64,000 nt of DNA from Geomonas ferrireducens (GTDB lineage: Bacteria; Desulfobacterota; Desulfuromonadia; Geobacterales; Geobacteraceae), in contig NZ_SSYA01000001.1 of the NCBI RefSeq assembly GCF_004917065.1, forward strand, positions 1,682,161-1,746,160, read 5' to 3'. The first letter of the stretch is position 1; every line of letters starts with the position of its first letter. The notes beneath the pieces were generated by a model. That model saw only the letters and a program-made list of their open reading frames with translations, did no database searches and was not told the DNA's origin. Below are positions 26,351-34,247 of this stretch, piece by piece. Position numbers and translations under genes: made by a program.

Positions 26351-26544
26351 CCGCGTTAGGCAACGGGCTTTTCGAGATACGTGCTAAGGGTGAAGAAGGA
26401 ATCGGTCGAGCTTTTTTTTGCACCTTAGTCGGGCGCAAAATCATCATCTTGCATGGGTTCATCAAGAAGACAGAGAAGACACCAAAGCAGGAAATAGAGA
26501 AGGCACGCGTACGACAAATGGAGGTCCAGGGAAATGAGCTATAA
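26351..26544 (+). pseudogene. HigB/RelE-type toxin, N-terminally truncated
   Basis: The frame reads ALGNGLFEIRAKGEEGIGRA, then FFCTLVGRKIIILHGFIKKT, then PKQEIEKARVRQMEV. This is the second half of a Gp49-like (DUF891) HigB toxin, an mRNA interferase fold. The first half is missing because the frame meets the C-rich right end of the transposase element. The stop overlaps the antitoxin start by 11 bases, the usual toxin-antitoxin arrangement. It is presumably inactive. Confidence 0.8.
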
Positions 26545-26848
26545 GCCGGTTTCCTATAACCCTGAAAAGACGTTGGCAAAAGAACTTGAGGCTCCCGAGT
26601 TCAAAGAGGCTTGGGATGCGTTGGAGGATGAGTTTGCAACTTTGGATGCGCTGCTAGCTGCTCGGAAGCAGGCGGGATTGACCCAGGAAGAAGTGGCGAC
26701 GAGAATGGGGATTTCGCAGCCGTCGCTAGCCAGAGTAGAAGGATCTCTCGGCTCTCACCGCCATTCCCCCTCCCTGGAGATGCTCCGCAAATATGCTGCC
26801 GCCGTGAACTGCAAGCTGGAAATCAGGCTTGTACGCAATCCTTCCTAA
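26534..26848 (+). CDS. HigA-type antitoxin, XRE helix-turn-helix
   Basis: A 104-residue protein. Residues 40-95 form a Cro/C1-type DNA-binding domain (LDALLAARKQAGLTQEEVATRMGISQPSLARVE); the N-terminal part (EFKEAWDALEDEFATLDALL) is the toxin-neutralising region typical of this family. The partner toxin is truncated, so this is an orphan antitoxin that may still repress its own or other promoters. No operator was identified; the native promoter region was probably lost with the start of the toxin gene. Confidence 0.85.
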   Translation: MSYKPVSYNPEKTLAKELEAPEFKEAWDALEDEFATLDALLAARKQAGLTQEEVATRMGISQPSLARVEGSLGSHRHSPSLEMLRKYAAAVNCKLEIRLVRNPS

Positions 26849-27150
26849 GGGGCACATCAATTCCGAGGAAGCCTCTGTGCCGGGTCATCTTACGGTATCC
26901 TACGGTGTTATCAACAAAAGCGGCCGATTATCTCACAAATCGGGTAGTTCGACCAGTTCGAGAATCCGCCCGGCCGACTGCAGCCGTTACGGCAAAAGGG
27001 GGAGTGGCGCCTACGGACCCAGTCCCCTTCTGCCATCGGGGCGAAAATCTGTTGTCAGATGGGGAAATGGTCTCAAAAGTTCTCTTTGTAAGACATTTGC
27101 TTATTCTCTGTATTTTGTGACTGAACTCACACAATGTGATCGCATCAACG
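26849..27150. other. Gene-free gap after the antitoxin
   Basis: No supported gene. It contains the hairpin at 26,994-27,031 (AAAAGGGGGAGTGG facing CCCAGTCCCCTT), which resembles the comM terminator at 16,150 and marks the end of the accessory region. Confidence 0.5.
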
Positions 27151-27199
27151 GTTGCGTATGGTGGACGGCTGGTATACTGTTAGCTGTCATTTATGACAG
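27151..27199 (+). promoter_or_regulatory. Promoter and palindrome before the diguanylate cyclase
   Basis: TTGCGT (27152) and TATACT (27173-27178) form a plausible promoter with a short spacer. CTGTCAT-TT-ATGACAG at 27184-27199 is a perfect palindrome just downstream of the -10 and could be a repressor site. Confidence 0.45.
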
Positions 27200-27246
27200 T
27201 TCATTGCAATTTTCATACTTCCCTGAGCTGCGCCTGTGAGTGAGCT

Positions 27247-28527
27247 ATGCATAACATAGACATAAACGTGCACATGGTCGAACCGAATCCTGAAATGGAG
27301 ATGGTTGCCGCAGCGAAGAAAGCGCTGGGAGAGGGAGGACTCTGCTCCGCGCGGTTCCCGGAACCGCTGGAGTCCACCTTCGACAGGTACTACTGTGAAA
27401 AGACCCTGAAGCACGTGCGGGTCGCCCTCCTCACCGGTCTCATCCTCTACGCTGTGTTCGGCGTCGTCGACCTTATGCTTTTGCCTGCCGACCGGGCGCA
27501 CATGTGGACCATAAGGTACGCCGTCGTCTGCCCCACCGTTGTCGCGGGTCTTGCCTTCACCTATTTCGCCAACCTGAGACGCTTCACCCAGCCGGTCCTC
27601 TGGCTGGTGATGCTGGTGGGAAGCCTCGGTGTCGTCGGGATGGTCTACTTCGACCCGAGCCCCGCCAAGAATTATTACTACTCCGGACTCTTGCTCCTCA
27701 TCATGGGCGCCTTCACCTTCGTGAGCCTGAGGCTCCGCTACGCCGTCAGTTGGGCGGTGGTGACGACGCTCGCTTACGAGGCGGTGGCGATCTTAATCAA
27801 CAAGACGGATGAAACCATCCTGATCCAGAACAGTTTCAGCATCATCGCAACCATCATCATCGGCGCCTTCTCGAACTCTCTCATGGAGAACTACCTGCGC
27901 CGCGACTTCCTGAACGCCAACCTTTTGGAACATGAAAACCGCCAGCTCCAGAAGGCGACCCTCGAATTGCGACGACTGTCGATTTCCGATGCTCTGACCA
28001 ACCTCGGCAACCGCAGGCACTTTGAGGTGATGCTCGACCAGGAATGGGCGCGCGCCATGCGTACCGAGATGCCGATCTCGCTCATCCTCCTCGACATAGA
28101 CTTCTTCAAGAACTTCAACGACAACTACGGTCATCAGGCCGGAGACAACTGCCTGAAGGCGGTGGCCGAAGCCATCGGCGCCCATGCCCGTCGGTCGGCG
28201 GATACCGCTGCACGTTACGGCGGTGAGGAGTTCGTGCTGCTTCTGCCTGGGCTCGCACTGAAGGACGCGGCAGCCGTCGCCGAAGATTGCCGGCGCGCCG
28301 TTGAGGCGCTTCACACCACACACGGCCATTCCGAGGCCGCCGAGGTGGTGACCGTCAGCGCAGGAGTGGCGTCCATTGTGCCGCAGCGTGAAGCAAACAG
28401 GCTGGATCTTGTCGAGGCGGCGGACAAGGCGCTGTACCGTGCCAAGACCAAAGGTAGAAACCGTGTCGTCTGCTGGGACGGTGAACAGCACTACTCCCCC
28501 CAAACTTACCCCCATGCTGCCGTGTAA
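27247..28527 (+). CDS. Membrane-bound diguanylate cyclase (GGDEF)
   Basis: A 426-residue enzyme predicted to make cyclic di-GMP. The N-terminal half has about six hydrophobic helices (from VALLTGLILYAVFGVVDLML onward to residue ~215), a short coiled linker (EHENRQLQKATLELRRL), then a complete GGDEF domain. The active-site loop is GGEEF, and an inhibitory I-site (RSAD) stands five residues before it, so product feedback is expected. No sensor family was recognised in the membrane part. It is the first host-like gene to the right of the accessory region. Confidence 0.92.
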   Translation: MHNIDINVHMVEPNPEMEMVAAAKKALGEGGLCSARFPEPLESTFDRYYCEKTLKHVRVALLTGLILYAVFGVVDLMLLPADRAHMWTIRYAVVCPTVVAGLAFTYFANLRRFTQPVLWLVMLVGSLGVVGMVYFDPSPAKNYYYSGLLLLIMGAFTFVSLRLRYAVSWAVVTTLAYEAVAILINKTDETILIQNSFSIIATIIIGAFSNSLMENYLRRDFLNANLLEHENRQLQKATLELRRLSISDALTNLGNRRHFEVMLDQEWARAMRTEMPISLILLDIDFFKNFNDNYGHQAGDNCLKAVAEAIGAHARRSADTAARYGGEEFVLLLPGLALKDAAAVAEDCRRAVEALHTTHGHSEAAEVVTVSAGVASIVPQREANRLDLVEAADKALYRAKTKGRNRVVCWDGEQHYSPQTYPHAAV

Positions 28528-28734
28528 AGACAATTAGCTTCCCTTCCCCCTTGTGGATGCGTCCTTATCGCCCATGCGTTTTCCCTTCCCAGCTTGTTTC
28601 CCCCCCTCGCTTGACCTTGTCGCCTGAACCATTATCATTCATGAGTCTCAAACGGCACATCAATTCATCATCGCGGACGAGCGCTTCATCGTTGCCAACC
28701 GGCAGGCGGAGCGGCGGTCGGATAGGGGGCAGGC

Positions 28735-29733
28735 ATGGATTCGGAGGTACGGTTCAAGGCGCTGGTGGTCGAGAAGGCGCCGGACGGCTCTTTTACCAGG
28801 AGCATCGCGCAACGAAGCGTGGGCGAACTCCCCGAGGGGGAACTCCTGGTGCGGGTGCGCTACTCTTCGCTCAACTACAAGGACGCCCTTTCGGCCACCG
28901 GGCATCCGGGGGTGACCAGGCAGTTCCCGCACACCCCAGGGATCGATGCCGCGGGGGAGGTCGTTTCCTGCAGCGATGACACCTTCGCGCCGGGAGACGA
29001 AGTGATCGTTACCGGGTTCGACCTCGGGATGGAGACCGACGGCGGCTGGGGGGAGTACATAAGGGTTCCGTCGAAGTGGGCGGTGCACCTCCCGCAGGGG
29101 CTTTCTATGCGCCGGAGCATGATGCTCGGGACTGCGGGGTTCACCGCGGGGCTCTCGGTGTTGAAGCTCGAGTGGGCGGGGGTGAGGCCGGAAAGCGGCG
29201 AGATCCTCGTCACCGGGGCCACCGGCGGCGTCGGGAGCATCGCGGTCAGCATCCTCGCCAAGGCGGGTTACCGGGTGGTGGCGGCGACCGGCAAGGCGGC
29301 CGACGAGGCGTTTCTCAAGGAGTTGGGTGCGGCACAGGTCATCTCCCGTGAGGAGGTGACGGCGGGCGTGGAGCGGGCCCTGATGAAGGAGCGCTGGGCC
29401 GGGGCGGTGGACGTGGTGGGGGGGGAGACCCTCTCCGCGGTGCTCAAATCCACGCGCTACGGCGGAACCGTCACCTGCTGCGGCCTGGTAGGCTCGGCGG
29501 AGCTCCCGGTGAACGTTCATCCCTTCATCCTCCGCGCCGTGACGCTCATCGGCATCGACTCCTCGCGTTGCCCATCCGTCCCTCGGCAGGAGGTGTGGCG
29601 CCGCTTGGCCGGCCCTTGGGAGCCGCAAATGCTCGATAGCATGGCGACGGAGGTGACGCTGGACGGGCTAGAGGAGAAGATCGGGCTGATCCTGCAAGGC
29701 GGTGTCAGGGGGAGGGTGGTTGTGCGGCTGTGA
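28735..29733 (+). CDS. YhdH/AcuI-type quinone oxidoreductase (acryloyl-CoA reductase family)
   Basis: A 332-residue medium-chain dehydrogenase without structural zinc. Seen: SSLNYKDALSATG near residue 45, GIDAAGEV, and the NADPH-binding VTGATGGVGSIAVSILA near residue 165. Family members reduce acryloyl-CoA or act as quinone reductases; the YhdH subgroup signature VYSSLNYKD supports acryloyl-CoA, but the substrate is not proven. The gene is single, with a terminator at 29,759 shared with the leftward Hsp20 genes. Confidence 0.85.
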   Translation: MDSEVRFKALVVEKAPDGSFTRSIAQRSVGELPEGELLVRVRYSSLNYKDALSATGHPGVTRQFPHTPGIDAAGEVVSCSDDTFAPGDEVIVTGFDLGMETDGGWGEYIRVPSKWAVHLPQGLSMRRSMMLGTAGFTAGLSVLKLEWAGVRPESGEILVTGATGGVGSIAVSILAKAGYRVVAATGKAADEAFLKELGAAQVISREEVTAGVERALMKERWAGAVDVVGGETLSAVLKSTRYGGTVTCCGLVGSAELPVNVHPFILRAVTLIGIDSSRCPSVPRQEVWRRLAGPWEPQMLDSMATEVTLDGLEEKIGLILQGGVRGRVVVRL

Positions 29734-29758
29734 AGCCGCGAGCTAGTTTGGAAACGTC

Positions 29759-29783
29759 GAGGGCCGCGTGAGCGGCCCTCTTT
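29759..29783. terminator. Terminator between the oxidoreductase and Hsp20 genes
   Basis: GAGGGCCGC-GTGA-GCGGCCCTC followed by TTTGCGTCTTTTG. It can serve the rightward gene and perhaps both convergent units. Confidence 0.8.
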
Positions 29784-29807
29784 GCGTCTTTTGTCTCCGA
29801 CCTTTTC

Positions 29808-30206
29808 TCAGCTCACCTGCACCTCGATGCGCCGCGGCTTCGCGATCTCGGCCTTCGGTATGCGCAGGGTCAGGATGCCGTTCACGAAATCGGCTTTCGC
29901 CTTGCCGTGGTCGAGGGTTTCCGGGATGGTGAACTGCCGGAAGTAGCTCCCCAGCTCGAACTCGCGGTACACGGTGCTTCCCGGCATGGAGACCTCAGCG
30001 GGTGCGCTGATGGTGAGCACCCCTTTCTCCACGTTCACGTCGATACTGTCCTTCGCGGCACCGGGGAGGTCGGCGGTAACGAAAAGGCCTTCCTCTGTTT
30101 CGATTATGTTGACTGCGGGGCGTATGAACCTCTCGTTGGACCTCGTTTCCTCACGGGGCTGCACGTTCATTGCGTCGTTTCTTTCCGTCAAGCTGTTGGG
30201 TGCCAT
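29808..30206 (-). CDS. Hsp20 family small heat-shock protein (second gene)
   Basis: A 132-residue alpha-crystallin protein: the core runs from about residue 30 (AVNIIETEEGLFVTADLPGA) to the closing LTLRIPKAEIAKPRRIEVQ. Small heat-shock proteins hold unfolding proteins for later refolding. ATG 30206 (MAPNSLTER) stands eight bases after AAGGAGG; an in-frame ATG 21 bases upstream would sit too close to that site. It follows the other hsp20 after 30 bases, so the two form an operon. Confidence 0.9.
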   Translation of the reverse strand: MAPNSLTERNDAMNVQPREETRSNERFIRPAVNIIETEEGLFVTADLPGAAKDSIDVNVEKGVLTISAPAEVSMPGSTVYREFELGSYFRQFTIPETLDHGKAKADFVNGILTLRIPKAEIAKPRRIEVQVS

Positions 30207-30236
30207 AGTCATGACCTCCTTCGTCATTATTTATCG

Positions 30237-30683
30237 TTACGATAGCTTGATCTCGATCTTCTTCGGTTTCGCGTGTTCCGCCTTGGCCATGGTGACGGTC
30301 ATGATGCCGTCCCTGCACTGAGCGGCGATCCTGTTCGGGTCGATGTCGACCGGGAGCTCGAGAGTGCGGCTGAACTTGCCGGAGCCGAGCTCGGTGCGGT
30401 GGATGATCCCCTTCATTTCCGCGAAGGGCCGGCGCTCGCCGCTGATGGTCAACGTGTTCCTGAGCACGGAGAGATCGACGTCCTTCGGGTCGACGCCCGG
30501 GATCAACGCCTGCACGTAGACGTTGCCCTCATCCTCGCTGAAATTGACCATCGGGAAGCGACGGGCGGTCGTCGGGGAAAGGAACGTCGGTCCAAACGGC
30601 CGGCTGAAGCCTACGCCACGGAACGCTTCGTCAATCTCTCTCCTAAGGTTGTCCAGCTCTCTGAAAACATCCCAACTTGCCAT
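30237..30683 (-). CDS. Hsp20 family small heat-shock protein (first gene)
   Basis: A 148-residue alpha-crystallin protein beginning MASWDVFRELDNLRREIDEAF, the form common in environmental bacteria. The core (VNFSEDEGNVYVQALIPGVD to MTVTMAKAEHAKPKKIEI) is complete. AAAGGAGG precedes ATG. It is the first gene of an hsp20 pair with divergent sequences, which may form mixed oligomers. A sigma-70 type promoter is visible upstream; no CIRCE element was seen. Confidence 0.92.
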   Translation of the reverse strand: MASWDVFRELDNLRREIDEAFRGVGFSRPFGPTFLSPTTARRFPMVNFSEDEGNVYVQALIPGVDPKDVDLSVLRNTLTISGERRPFAEMKGIIHRTELGSGKFSRTLELPVDIDPNRIAAQCRDGIMTVTMAKAEHAKPKKIEIKLS

Positions 30684-30728
30684 GTGGAATACCTCCTTTC
30701 GTGATCGGTGTGATCCGTTTCTGCGCCT

Positions 30729-30756
30729 AAAATAATCATCATTTTTGCGGTGTCAA
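30729..30756 (-). promoter_or_regulatory. Promoter of the hsp20 pair
   Basis: On the minus strand CCTTGACA contains TTGACA (30756-30751), then 16 bases, then TATTTT (30734-30729). The -35 CCTTGAC resembles a sigma-32 -35 as well, but no CCCAT-type -10 follows. Confidence 0.55.
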
Positions 30757-30859
30757 GGGGGTGCCTGGCGCGGAAAATGACGCTCGTCCGGCTGCTTGCG
30801 GAGAGGCGCACCCGTGCGGTGTGCGGTATACTCCCCGCATCAAGCAAAGGGGGTGGCAC

Positions 30860-31309
30860 ATGCACTCGGTGGGCAACGCGGAATTACTGAACCTGCACAA
30901 GATCGCTTTCCTGTGCTCACGGCGCTTTCCCCGCGAGGCGGCGGAGAGGGCATATCGGTGGGCGGACGAGCAGCGCGAGGCGGGAACCTGTGTAATCTCC
31001 GGATACCACTCCCCCGTCGAGAAGGAGGTGCTCTGCAGGCTGTTGCAGGGTGCCCAGCCCGTCATCATCGCGATGGCGCGGGGGCTTAACAGGCTGGCCC
31101 CGGAATGGGAGCGGGCGATCGATGCCGGACGCCTGCTGGTCATCTCCCGCTACGCGCAGAGCGTCAGCCATCCATGCGAGTCGAAATGCTATCAGCGCAA
31201 CCTGATGATGGCGGAACTAGCCGACACTATTGTCATAGCGCACGTCGCGTCTGGCGGGAGCCTGGAGCGGCTGTGTATGGATTATCCCGACAAGATCATC
31301 CTTCTCTAG
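30860..31309 (+). CDS. DprA-like Rossmann-fold protein
   Basis: A 149-residue protein from ATG 30860 after AAAGGGGGTGG. It begins with KIAFLCSRRFPREA and continues REAGTCVISGYHSPVEKEVL, the nucleotide-binding pattern of DprA/Smf-type proteins, and ends in ELADTIVIAHVASGGSLERL. It is much shorter than DprA (about 300-370 residues), lacking the SAM and winged-helix parts, so a stand-alone DprA-like or LOG-like domain is the safest call. It probably does not replace DprA in transformation. Confidence 0.7.
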   Translation: MHSVGNAELLNLHKIAFLCSRRFPREAAERAYRWADEQREAGTCVISGYHSPVEKEVLCRLLQGAQPVIIAMARGLNRLAPEWERAIDAGRLLVISRYAQSVSHPCESKCYQRNLMMAELADTIVIAHVASGGSLERLCMDYPDKIILL

Positions 31310-31344
31310 CAAAGCACTCTCTGAGAATCCTAAAAATAAAAATA

Positions 31345-31373
31345 TTGACAACTCTGACTCCCTCCTTTATAAA
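31345..31373 (+). promoter_or_regulatory. Strong promoter before the Fur-family gene, with possible Fur site
   Basis: TTGACA (31345-31350), exactly 17 bases, then TATAAA (31368-31373). Directly downstream, GAATTCAATTTTCA (31375-31388) resembles the TGAAAAT-type Fur sites of Geobacter in reverse and would allow autoregulation. Confidence 0.65.
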
Positions 31374-31571
31374 CGAATTCAATTTTCAAAACCAACGCAT
31401 GATCCCACCCGAGCATCGCATCAAGTAACCGATTTCCAGTCAGGTTTTGCCTGCAGCTGAGCGGTAGTGGTGGAAGACGTTCCGGCTCTGTGAGCTTTTG
31501 CGTCTTCGATGAAAGTGGATGTCATTGTATTTGAATGCCGGGAGGGAAGCCTCCTTCAAACCGAGGCGGTA

Positions 31572-32021
31572 GTGACGCAGAAAAAACAGAAGGTGAAAGA
31601 GCAGTTCCACCTTTTTCTCACCAAGAAAAGGCTCAAGGCGACCCTGCAGCGCAACCTGATCCTGGATGCGTTCGTGGACCTTGATCGCCCCACTCATATG
31701 GACGAGTTGTACCTTATCTTGCGCAGCAAGCACTCCCACATAGGGCATGCGACCGTTTACCGGGCGCTGCGGCTCTTCGCCGCCGCTGGCATCGCCCGGG
31801 AATTCAGCCTGGGCGACGGGCTCACCCGCTACGAACTCGCGGGGCACGGCAAACGGCATGACTACCTGGTCTGCAGCGACTGCGGCACCGTCACCGAATT
31901 CGACAACAGCTCCATCGAGGAGCGTCAGTTGGCGGTCGCCCGCAGCATGGGCTTTACGGTGGAGGCGCTGAAGATCGAACTGCGCGGTTTGTGCAGCCGC
32001 TGCCTGACACAGTCGGACTGA
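31572..32021 (+). CDS. Fur-family transcriptional regulator
   Basis: A winged-helix metal-dependent repressor. The DNA-binding part is clear (RLKATLQRNLILDAFVDLDR, then HSHIGHATVYRALRLFAAAG), followed by a zinc-binding dimer domain with CSDCGTV and CSRC pairs and a His-rich loop (GHGKRHDYL). GTG 31572 after GAGGCGGTA gives about 149 residues; an ATG at 31509 adds 21 residues but has no ribosome site. It stands upstream of the porin-feo operon, so an iron-sensing Fur is likely; Zur or PerR cannot be excluded by eye. Confidence 0.88.
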   Translation: MTQKKQKVKEQFHLFLTKKRLKATLQRNLILDAFVDLDRPTHMDELYLILRSKHSHIGHATVYRALRLFAAAGIAREFSLGDGLTRYELAGHGKRHDYLVCSDCGTVTEFDNSSIEERQLAVARSMGFTVEALKIELRGLCSRCLTQSD

Positions 32022-32149
32022 AAGTCTAGTCATACGGTCATAGCCATAACGGTAATCTATGTTTCACGGCACATGTGCAGTATCACGGTCTCTTCTTTTG
32101 GAAGAACCGCGACACTGATAAAGGGACAACTGTTTTTTTAACCCGCTAA

Positions 32150-32164
32150 TGAAATTGGCATTCA
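32150..32164 (+). promoter_or_regulatory. Candidate Fur operator before the porin-feo operon
   Basis: TGAAATTGGCATTCA is an imperfect palindrome (TGAA/TTCA arms) similar to Fur sites of this group, about 124 bases before the porin-like gene. Confidence 0.4.
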
Positions 32165-32287
32165 GTTTTAGAAACTGGATCCGATAGCTGTTAAAAGGCA
32201 TACGTCACAAGCTGATCCAGTAATTATCGTGCTTGCTCTACATTCGATGCAGCAGCGTGAGTAACAAAGAGAAAGAGGAGGGAATCT

Positions 32288-33721
32288 ATGTTCCAGATGA
32301 AGAAGATGAGTGTCGCCGCCGCGTTCCTTTTGGGGAACCTGTTCCTAAGCTCCGGGGCTGCCTTCGCCCTGCACCCGGATCTTGTCGTTCCGGAAAAGGT
32401 GGAGTGCAAACATAAGGCATGCCAGGAGATCCTGCGTCTCGGGAACAAGTACCAGGTCGAGGGCCTCTTCTCCAAGGAGTTCCAGGAGGGGAAGGCGGAG
32501 TGCACCCGCATGGACGTGGCGCTCGCCGTGCATCTTCTGACCGAGAAAATGGCGGAGAAGGTACTGAAGGAAGGGAACCAGGCGGTGGACAAGGAGGACC
32601 TGGTGCTGCTTAGCGACCTCAAGGAAGAGCTGCGCGCCGAGATGCTGCTGGTCAACACGAGAACCTTCCAGAACCGCCACGAGGATCTCGGCACCAAGTT
32701 CACCGCCCTCACAAGGAACATAGCCCTTTCCGGCGGCATGGTCGGCGTGCTGCAGGGCTCCATCGGCAACAGGCCCAAGGACAGCACCGATGTCGTGGGG
32801 CGTGCCGACCTCGTCTTCAACTTCAAGGTGGGGGACAACACGATCGCCGTGATCGACGTGGAAGCCACCGGCGGCGACGGCATCGACGCCAAGGTCCCCT
32901 CCTTCTCGGGGCTGAACGGCGTTGCCGGTTCCACCGGAGACCGGGTCCGCTTCCGCGAGGCCTGGATCGAGCACTCCGCGCTGAACGACCACCTGCTGCT
33001 GACCGCCGGCAAGGTGGACCTCTCCAACTATTTCGACTCCAACCTGGTCGCCAACGACGAGAACAGCCAGTTCCTCTCCGCCGCATTCGTACACTCCGCG
33101 GTGCTCCCGTTCCCGGCCAACGGCCCCGGCGCGAGAATCCTGGCGAAGCTCGCCGAGCCGCTCACCCTCGGGATCGGCTACGGCTCCGGAGACGCCGACA
33201 GTGCGGACAACTCCGACAGCGCCAACATCTTCGACCACGGCTTCGGCATCGCCGAGCTTGCCTACAAGCACAAGGTGGGGGAGCTCGAGGGTAACTACCG
33301 CGTCTATGCCGCGGTGGATGGCGCCGAGCCGGACGGTGCAAGCAAGCTGACCAAAAATAACGCCTACAGCTTCGGCGTGAGCTTCGATCAGCAGGTTACC
33401 GACAAGCTGACCCTGTTCGCACGCTACGGCGAGCGTGACCGGGACGTCTATGCCGTCAACCAGGCATGGAGCGTGGGCGGGCATTACCAGGGGGCGATTC
33501 CCGGACGCAAGGACGACGTCCTCGGCTTCGCCTACGGGCAAGTGAAGGGGGCAGGCGCGGCGGCCGACGCCCAGGAAAAGCTCGCCGAGCTTTACTACAA
33601 CTACAAGGTGAGCGAGCAGATCGAGATCTCGCCGGTGGTGCAGTACCTGGCGAACCCTGCGGGGATCAGCGCGAACGACGATGTGGTGGCACTCGCCTTG
33701 CGCACAAAGATCAGCTTCTAA
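32288..33721 (+). CDS. Iron-regulated porin-like outer-membrane protein
   Basis: A 477-residue protein with a signal peptide (KKMSVAAAFLLGNLFLSSGAAFA), a helical stretch at about residues 85-125 that may form a coiled coil (EDLVLLSDLKEELRAEMLLV), and a C-terminal barrel ending in Phe (ALALRTKISF). Repeated strands such as LTLFARYGERDRDVYAV fit a porin. The N-terminal part contains two Cys (CKHKACQE). It stands 45 bases before feoA, so it probably admits ferrous iron or a chelate through the outer membrane; that role is inferred from context only. Confidence 0.75.
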   Translation: MFQMKKMSVAAAFLLGNLFLSSGAAFALHPDLVVPEKVECKHKACQEILRLGNKYQVEGLFSKEFQEGKAECTRMDVALAVHLLTEKMAEKVLKEGNQAVDKEDLVLLSDLKEELRAEMLLVNTRTFQNRHEDLGTKFTALTRNIALSGGMVGVLQGSIGNRPKDSTDVVGRADLVFNFKVGDNTIAVIDVEATGGDGIDAKVPSFSGLNGVAGSTGDRVRFREAWIEHSALNDHLLLTAGKVDLSNYFDSNLVANDENSQFLSAAFVHSAVLPFPANGPGARILAKLAEPLTLGIGYGSGDADSADNSDSANIFDHGFGIAELAYKHKVGELEGNYRVYAAVDGAEPDGASKLTKNNAYSFGVSFDQQVTDKLTLFARYGERDRDVYAVNQAWSVGGHYQGAIPGRKDDVLGFAYGQVKGAGAAADAQEKLAELYYNYKVSEQIEISPVVQYLANPAGISANDDVVALALRTKISF

Positions 33722-33766
33722 AGAGAGACCGGTTACCGGCTCAAGCATAAAGGAAAAGGAGCAGTC

Positions 33767-34015
33767 ATGATTCCACTGGGACTTTTGAGCGCAGGAGAAA
33801 ACGGCGAGATCGTCGAGATCATGCTCGGCAAGGGAGAAGGCGTGAGCGGCGCCGGGCAGGACAAGACCTCGGTCCGCGTGGAGGAAATGGGGCTGCGCAT
33901 AGGCAAGAACGTGGAAATGCTGACCAACGGGGGCAACACCATCCTGCTCAGGGTGGACGAGGCGCGTATCGCCTTGACCCGCCGCATGGCGATGAAAATC
34001 ATGGTGAGGAGATAA
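33767..34015 (+). CDS. feoA: Ferrous iron transport protein FeoA (first copy)
   Basis: An 82-residue SH3-like protein, starting MIPLGLLSAGENGEIVEI, with the beta-rich pattern of FeoA and an insertion SGAGQDKTSV. FeoA is a small cytoplasmic partner needed for FeoB function. It is followed after four bases by a second feoA, an arrangement seen in several Geobacter. AAAGGAG precedes ATG. Confidence 0.85.
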   Translation: MIPLGLLSAGENGEIVEIMLGKGEGVSGAGQDKTSVRVEEMGLRIGKNVEMLTNGGNTILLRVDEARIALTRRMAMKIMVRR

Positions 34016-34019
34016 TGCG

Positions 34020-34247
34020 ATGAATCTGGCAAAGCTTAAGCCGGGGCAGAAGGGGAGAATAACCTCCATCGGGTCGATAGGCCCCCTGAAGCGGCGGCTC
34101 ATGGACATGGGCGTGTTGGTCGGGGAAGACGTGAAGGTACTGAAGGTCGCCCCCATGGGGGACCCTATCGAGGTCAGCATCAAGAGCTACAACCTTTCCC
34201 TCAGGAAAAAAGAGGCGGAAGGGATCGCGGTGGAGGTGGCAGGGTGA
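34020..34247 (+). CDS. feoA: Ferrous iron transport protein FeoA (second copy)
   Basis: A 75-residue FeoA: MNLAKLKPGQKGRITSIGSI, then LKRRLMDMGVLVGEDVKVLK and the terminal SLRKKEAEGIAVEV, matching the family closely. Its stop overlaps the feoB start by four bases (GTGA), so the two are translationally coupled. The first copy is more divergent, so this one is probably the direct FeoB partner. Confidence 0.92.
   Translation: MNLAKLKPGQKGRITSIGSIGPLKRRLMDMGVLVGEDVKVLKVAPMGDPIEVSIKSYNLSLRKKEAEGIAVEVAG

Noticed and set aside
26355..26361. GTTAGGC as the right box of an attC site
   Set aside because: It is coding sequence (ALGNGLFEIR) of the HigB-like toxin fragment, with no partner box or arms.
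26909..26995. A further attC after the HigA gene
   Set aside because: ATCAAC and GTTACGG are present, but the arms between them do not pair convincingly.
30684..30780. CIRCE element or sigma-32 promoter for the hsp20 pair
   Set aside because: The TTAGCACTC-N9-GAGTGCTAA repeat is absent and no CCCAT-type -10 follows the CTTGAC.
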